NCBI RefSeq assembly: GCF_021206925.1
Contig: NZ_JAJPRF010000012.1
Coordinates: 52,800 to 116,799, forward strand
Length of the DNA stretch: 64,000 nucleotides
Origin: Rhodoflexus caldus
GTDB taxonomy: Bacteria > Bacteroidota > Bacteroidia > Cytophagales > Thermoflexibacteraceae
Reading direction: 5' to 3'
The notes below the pieces were generated by a model, which saw nothing but the letters and a program-made list of their open reading frames with translations, had not been told where the DNA came from and did not search any database. Every line of letters starts with the position of its first letter. Positions within the stretch are counted from its first letter, which is position 1. Positions 61,034 through 64,000 of the stretch are shown in pieces. Made by a program: the position numbers and the translations under genes.

Positions 61034-63343
61034 CTACCGAAACGAAGGATCAAAACGCCTCACCCATTCCTCAAAAACGGGAACGCGGATGCGATACTTT
61101 CCGTCGGGGGCTTGAACAACAAAACCGTGATTTAACAGCCGTTGCAAAGCGACTTTGTCGGTAATCGGTTCGCCTTTGATAATTTGGCGCACCGTTTGCT
61201 TCTCGGGGGTATTCTCCCCTTCCGCAGTGCCGCGCTGTTCCGCGTTCGGTACGCAAAATTCACCCCAAAATATCTCCGTAATGCCGTTGACGGGCTGGTA
61301 AATATCGTCTTTAAGGACTTTTTCCAAATCCTTTCGGGTAAGTTGCGCTCGTGCGTTCAGGTTGGCAAGTGCCACCAGCCCTTTACAAATGCGTTGAATC
61401 ATTTCGGGATGCCCTTGCGTGAGGCGAAATATTTCTTCGGGTATGCCGTTTTCATAGCTGATTTTGCCCTGTACGGGTTCGGTAACCAATTTTCGGGTTT
61501 GTTCTTCGTTGAAATAGTCCAACGAAAGTTTTTCCGCTCCCGTCATGCGCGAAGCCCAGTCGGGGCGGTGTAGTTCGGTGAAAAAGGCACTGCCCGCCAA
61601 CAGGAAAACCACCTCGCTTTGCTTTTGCAGCAAACTGCGCATACTGTCCAATACTGCCGCACCCGCATCCGCATCTCGGCTAAGGGCATGGTGCAAACAC
61701 TCGTATTCGTCTAAAATAATCAGCAAACGGTAGCCCGTTTGGGCTGCGCCGCTTTCCAAATATGATTTTACGCTTTCCCATGCTTTTGTCCACGACTCGG
61801 GCAGTGCCTCCGTCGGCTCGGGTAATTGCAGCGCGCGGGCTGCCTCAGCGCGAATGCTCGCCAGCATTTTGATGAAATGTTGGTGCGGCTGTGCCTTATC
61901 GGCAATGATGCCTTGCAGGTCTATAAGTACCGTTTTGGTGCGCGACCCCATCAGGCGCGATAAAAAGCGCAGCAAACTCGTTTTTCCTACGCGCCGTTGC
62001 CCTTGCAGAAATACAACGGGTAAGCCTTTGCTTCGCAGCAGCTTTTCCGTCAGTTCGCGCTCCGCGTCTTTGCGCTCCACGTAAATGTGCTCATTTCGTT
62101 CGGGGGACAAGGGGTTGCCTGCCCGATAGGGATTGAGCATAATTTTTTGCTCAACAGCCAAACGCTCTTCCGCCTCCCGTAACCTGTCCGATGCCCGCTC
62201 TATCCACATGGAAAGAGCAGGCTCATATTCGGTGCACCACAACGGGGATTCGCCTTTGAGCGTGTGTTCTTTCCACTCGTTCAGGCTGCGAACCAAGTCT
62301 TCCAAAGCCTCTTTTTGGTCGCTTAATTCTTGGCGGGCTTCAAAGGCTTGGATGTCTTGTATCGTGTTTTCCAAAAGGTGCAGCCATCGGCTGCTCGGCA
62401 CATATCGGTTGGGGTTTTCGGTAAACAGCAGAAAAGAGGATTTTCGCTCGGCAAGCAACTCCGCGCTGAGCGGCTGACGACGCATTTCTGCCGAAAAAAC
62501 CGCATGAAGTATTTTGGCGGCTAAGCTGCGTTGTAAAGGACGATACTCTATAATAAAATTAAAAAACTTAAATCCTATTAATGGATTTAGTTTAGCCTCA
62601 TTACATAATTTTTGATCTATGAACGGTAAACTAATAACCAAAGTACCGTCCCACAAGTATGGATTATTATATAGTGAAGCAGAAAATATATAACGCGGTA
62701 GATAATAAACAAGTAAAAATATTCTTAATATGCCAACACTAAAACGAAAACCTGCAGGTAGCAAGCCGATAGGTGAGTATAAAAGTAAACTTCCAGCTAA
62801 ACTAATAACTAAAATATAAATTAAGATAGAAGCGATAAAGATTATCAATCCAGTAATGAGAATGGTAGATAAACCGAAAGATAATCCTAAACTTGTACCC
62901 ACTGATAAACTGAGACTTATCCCTAAACTTAAGCCTCTAGTAAAACTATAAGCCACTGCTAAGCCATAAATAAGGCCAAAAGATATACCAAAAGTGAAAC
63001 CAAGCCACGATATATGATTGATTAATAATAGCCAACGCTCACTAACATAGGTCATCTGTCGAAATTCTTCTATCAACTCGGGTTGAAAATATTTTGGATA
63101 AACTAAAGGAATATTTGTAATAGATAATATGCTCAGCAATATTACAAGACTTAAAGCAGTAAGTGTAACAGTAAACGGATATATTTTAAGTAATGCGTAC
63201 AATCTATATCTGCGTGAACTATTATTTTCGTTCAACAAACTTTCATGCCTTTTAAGTAGTAGGGGCTCAAAAATCGTCCATTTCCAGAGTTCCCAAGCAG
63301 AGCGTGGTTCTTCGGGTTTATAGAAGGGGTTTGTTGTATCCAT
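61034..63343 (-). CDS. Membrane-anchored STAND-like AAA ATPase
   Basis: 769 residues. The first ~270 are hydrophobic: TM segments (YPFTVTLTALSLVILLSIL; GLIYGLAVAYSF; LSLSVGTSLGLSFGLSTILI; LIIFIASILIYILVISLAG) with a Gly/Ser/Leu repeat region. A charged helical linker (~290-420) follows, then a P-loop domain: Walker A QGQRRVGKTSLLR (~450), Walker B RLLIILDEYECLHH (~545), then STAND-like VVFLLAGSAFF and a winged-helix-like C-terminus (EIFRLTQGHPEMIQRIC). The AT-rich base composition of the membrane half (about 62530-63240) contrasts with the GC-rich rest. The gene is 6 bp after a small companion gene. STAND proteins often act in signalling or antiviral defence; that role is an inference. Confidence 0.8.
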   Translation of the reverse strand: MDTTNPFYKPEEPRSAWELWKWTIFEPLLLKRHESLLNENNSSRRYRLYALLKIYPFTVTLTALSLVILLSILSITNIPLVYPKYFQPELIEEFRQMTYVSERWLLLINHISWLGFTFGISFGLIYGLAVAYSFTRGLSLGISLSLSVGTSLGLSFGLSTILITGLIIFIASILIYILVISLAGSLLLYSPIGLLPAGFRFSVGILRIFLLVYYLPRYIFSASLYNNPYLWDGTLVISLPFIDQKLCNEAKLNPLIGFKFFNFIIEYRPLQRSLAAKILHAVFSAEMRRQPLSAELLAERKSSFLLFTENPNRYVPSSRWLHLLENTIQDIQAFEARQELSDQKEALEDLVRSLNEWKEHTLKGESPLWCTEYEPALSMWIERASDRLREAEERLAVEQKIMLNPYRAGNPLSPERNEHIYVERKDAERELTEKLLRSKGLPVVFLQGQRRVGKTSLLRFLSRLMGSRTKTVLIDLQGIIADKAQPHQHFIKMLASIRAEAARALQLPEPTEALPESWTKAWESVKSYLESGAAQTGYRLLIILDEYECLHHALSRDADAGAAVLDSMRSLLQKQSEVVFLLAGSAFFTELHRPDWASRMTGAEKLSLDYFNEEQTRKLVTEPVQGKISYENGIPEEIFRLTQGHPEMIQRICKGLVALANLNARAQLTRKDLEKVLKDDIYQPVNGITEIFWGEFCVPNAEQRGTAEGENTPEKQTVRQIIKGEPITDKVALQRLLNHGFVVQAPDGKYRIRVPVFEEWVRRFDPSFR

Positions 63344-63349
63344 ATCGGT

Positions 63350-63670
63350 CTATTGAAACAGGTTTTGCAGAAATTCCCAAACGGTTTGCCATTTCCATGC
63401 GCTTGCACCGGCACTGCCGATGCCTGCACCTGTCGCTATTTTTTTCCCAAAAGGAAGTTTTTTGAACCATATCCATAACTTATCGGCTCTTGTTATTGTG
63501 AGTAATTTTTCTATCAGTCCCACCCAACGATTAATAGTTTTATCAAGATGGTCTAATTGTTTCTCTAAATCAGGCGCATAAGTTCGGGCATAATCTTTTT
63601 TCCACTTATGAATTAGCAATGTAAGAAAGGTAGCCTGTCCTTTTTGTGCTAATAAATCAGGGTCTGCCAC
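63350..63670 (-). CDS. Small partner of the STAND ATPase; 5' end uncertain
   Basis: The conservative call uses GTG 63670 (106 residues: VADPDLLAQKGQATFLTLLI ... FLQNLFQ). However the frame stays open and protein-like upstream for a further ~75 codons up to a stop at 63899-63901 (reading ...RTEQVKEEYKRRIPQTSW..., then LEENQLHEHLTEEIRLYPQPY), and that stretch contains no in-frame ATG, GTG or TTG. Either translation starts at a rare codon (CTG), at this GTG, or the 5' end has been lost or shifted. Function unknown; C-terminal KKIATGAGIGSAGAS segment may be a short membrane or glycine-zipper element. Cotranscribed with the ATPase. Confidence 0.55.
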   Translation of the reverse strand: MADPDLLAQKGQATFLTLLIHKWKKDYARTYAPDLEKQLDHLDKTINRWVGLIEKLLTITRADKLWIWFKKLPFGKKIATGAGIGSAGASAWKWQTVWEFLQNLFQ

Positions 63671-64000
63671 TAATTCATCTGCGATATGTCTTAATAAACT
63701 GTAAGGCTGAGGGTAAAGGCGTATTTCTTCTGTCAGATGCTCATGCAGTTGATTTTCCTCAAGCCATTGCCAACTTGTTTGAGGTATTCTGCGTTTGTAT
63801 TCTTCTTTTACCTGTTCGGTACGCAGGTCAGGTATCTTCTTGTAGGAAGAGAATTTTACGGGTGAGCCGACAGCAAAAGTAGACCTTTTGGTTGGTGATT
63901 ATCAGTGAATTACCTAATTTTACTTGGTGATTCTTTCAAATTTATATAACTATGGCAAGTATTTTTCACACGTTGCACGTCGCATCTTAAAAGTGACAAG
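63671..64000. other. Right-edge region: open N-terminal extension and possible promoters
   Basis: Contains the start-less in-frame extension of the small partner gene (63671-63898), then AT-rich sequence. On the minus strand two TAnnTTTG boxes occur: TACTTTTG at 63875-63882 and TAAATTTG near 63938-63945. No other gene is supported to the window end. Confidence 0.5.

Noticed and set aside
63646..63882. Plus-strand 78-codon ORF at the right edge
   Set aside because: Antisense to the start-less but protein-like extension of the companion gene, which has more convincing sequence.

Overview
The window looks like chromosome from a Bacteroidota bacterium, most likely of the Cytophagales type. The evidence is a PorZ-type component of the type IX secretion system, a TIGR04121-like DEXH helicase, an LptE / TPR / SecG cluster next to a sigma-54 activator, many surface lipoproteins and M14/S9 peptidases, and repeated TAnnTTTG minus-7 promoter boxes with weak or absent Shine-Dalgarno sequences. 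The species cannot be named from the sequence alone.

Layout. 0-5.8 kb: a Gly/Cys-tailed protein, two M14 carboxypeptidase-like proteins (one apparently catalytically dead) and a His-rich membrane protein. 6-12.9 kb: miaB, two Uma2-family genes, a sigma-54 activator, lptE, a TPR protein and secG. 13-22.4 kb: a helicase, then a leftward group (LD-carboxypeptidase, SpoIIE/GAF phosphatase, and a NuoL-like subunit fused to a coiled-coil tail). 22.4-32.3 kb: prolyl oligopeptidase, an efflux adaptor, MeaB, a methyltransferase, a vanadium haloperoxidase/PAP2 lipoprotein, RlmD, NuoA and a WecA/MraY-type transferase. 32.3-34.6 kb: divergent phenylalanine hydroxylase and 4-hydroxyphenylpyruvate dioxygenase, i.e. 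Phe to Tyr to homogentisate. The hydroxylase is preceded by what looks like a leader-peptide/terminator attenuator. 34.9-45.1 kb: coaD, folB, a DivIVA protein, a WD40 protein, a TPR histidine kinase, dxs, an outer-membrane protein, a lipoprotein, pyrD and a fasciclin lipoprotein. 45.2-45.7 kb: two tandem tRNA-like RNAs sharing a promoter and terminator. 45.8-55.1 kb: Lrp/AsnC, ribBA, a polytopic membrane protein, a third M14 peptidase and a very large beta-rich outer-membrane protein. 55.2-64 kb: tRNA-Ala(GGC), an AAA/PD-(D/E)XK protein, an SDR, a UbiA-like protein, porZ, and an accessory pair made of a membrane-anchored P-loop NTPase and a small partner with no normal start codon.

Most genes are housekeeping or cell-envelope genes. 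The least explained items are the tandem class-II tRNA-like RNAs, the Phe/Tyr-rich leader upstream of phenylalanine hydroxylase, the NuoL-coiled-coil fusion, the M14 protein whose zinc motif is reversed, short palindromic repeats that have entered coding sequence (nuoL, porZ), and the AT-rich membrane half of the terminal NTPase. All functional calls come from reading motifs; no database search was run.
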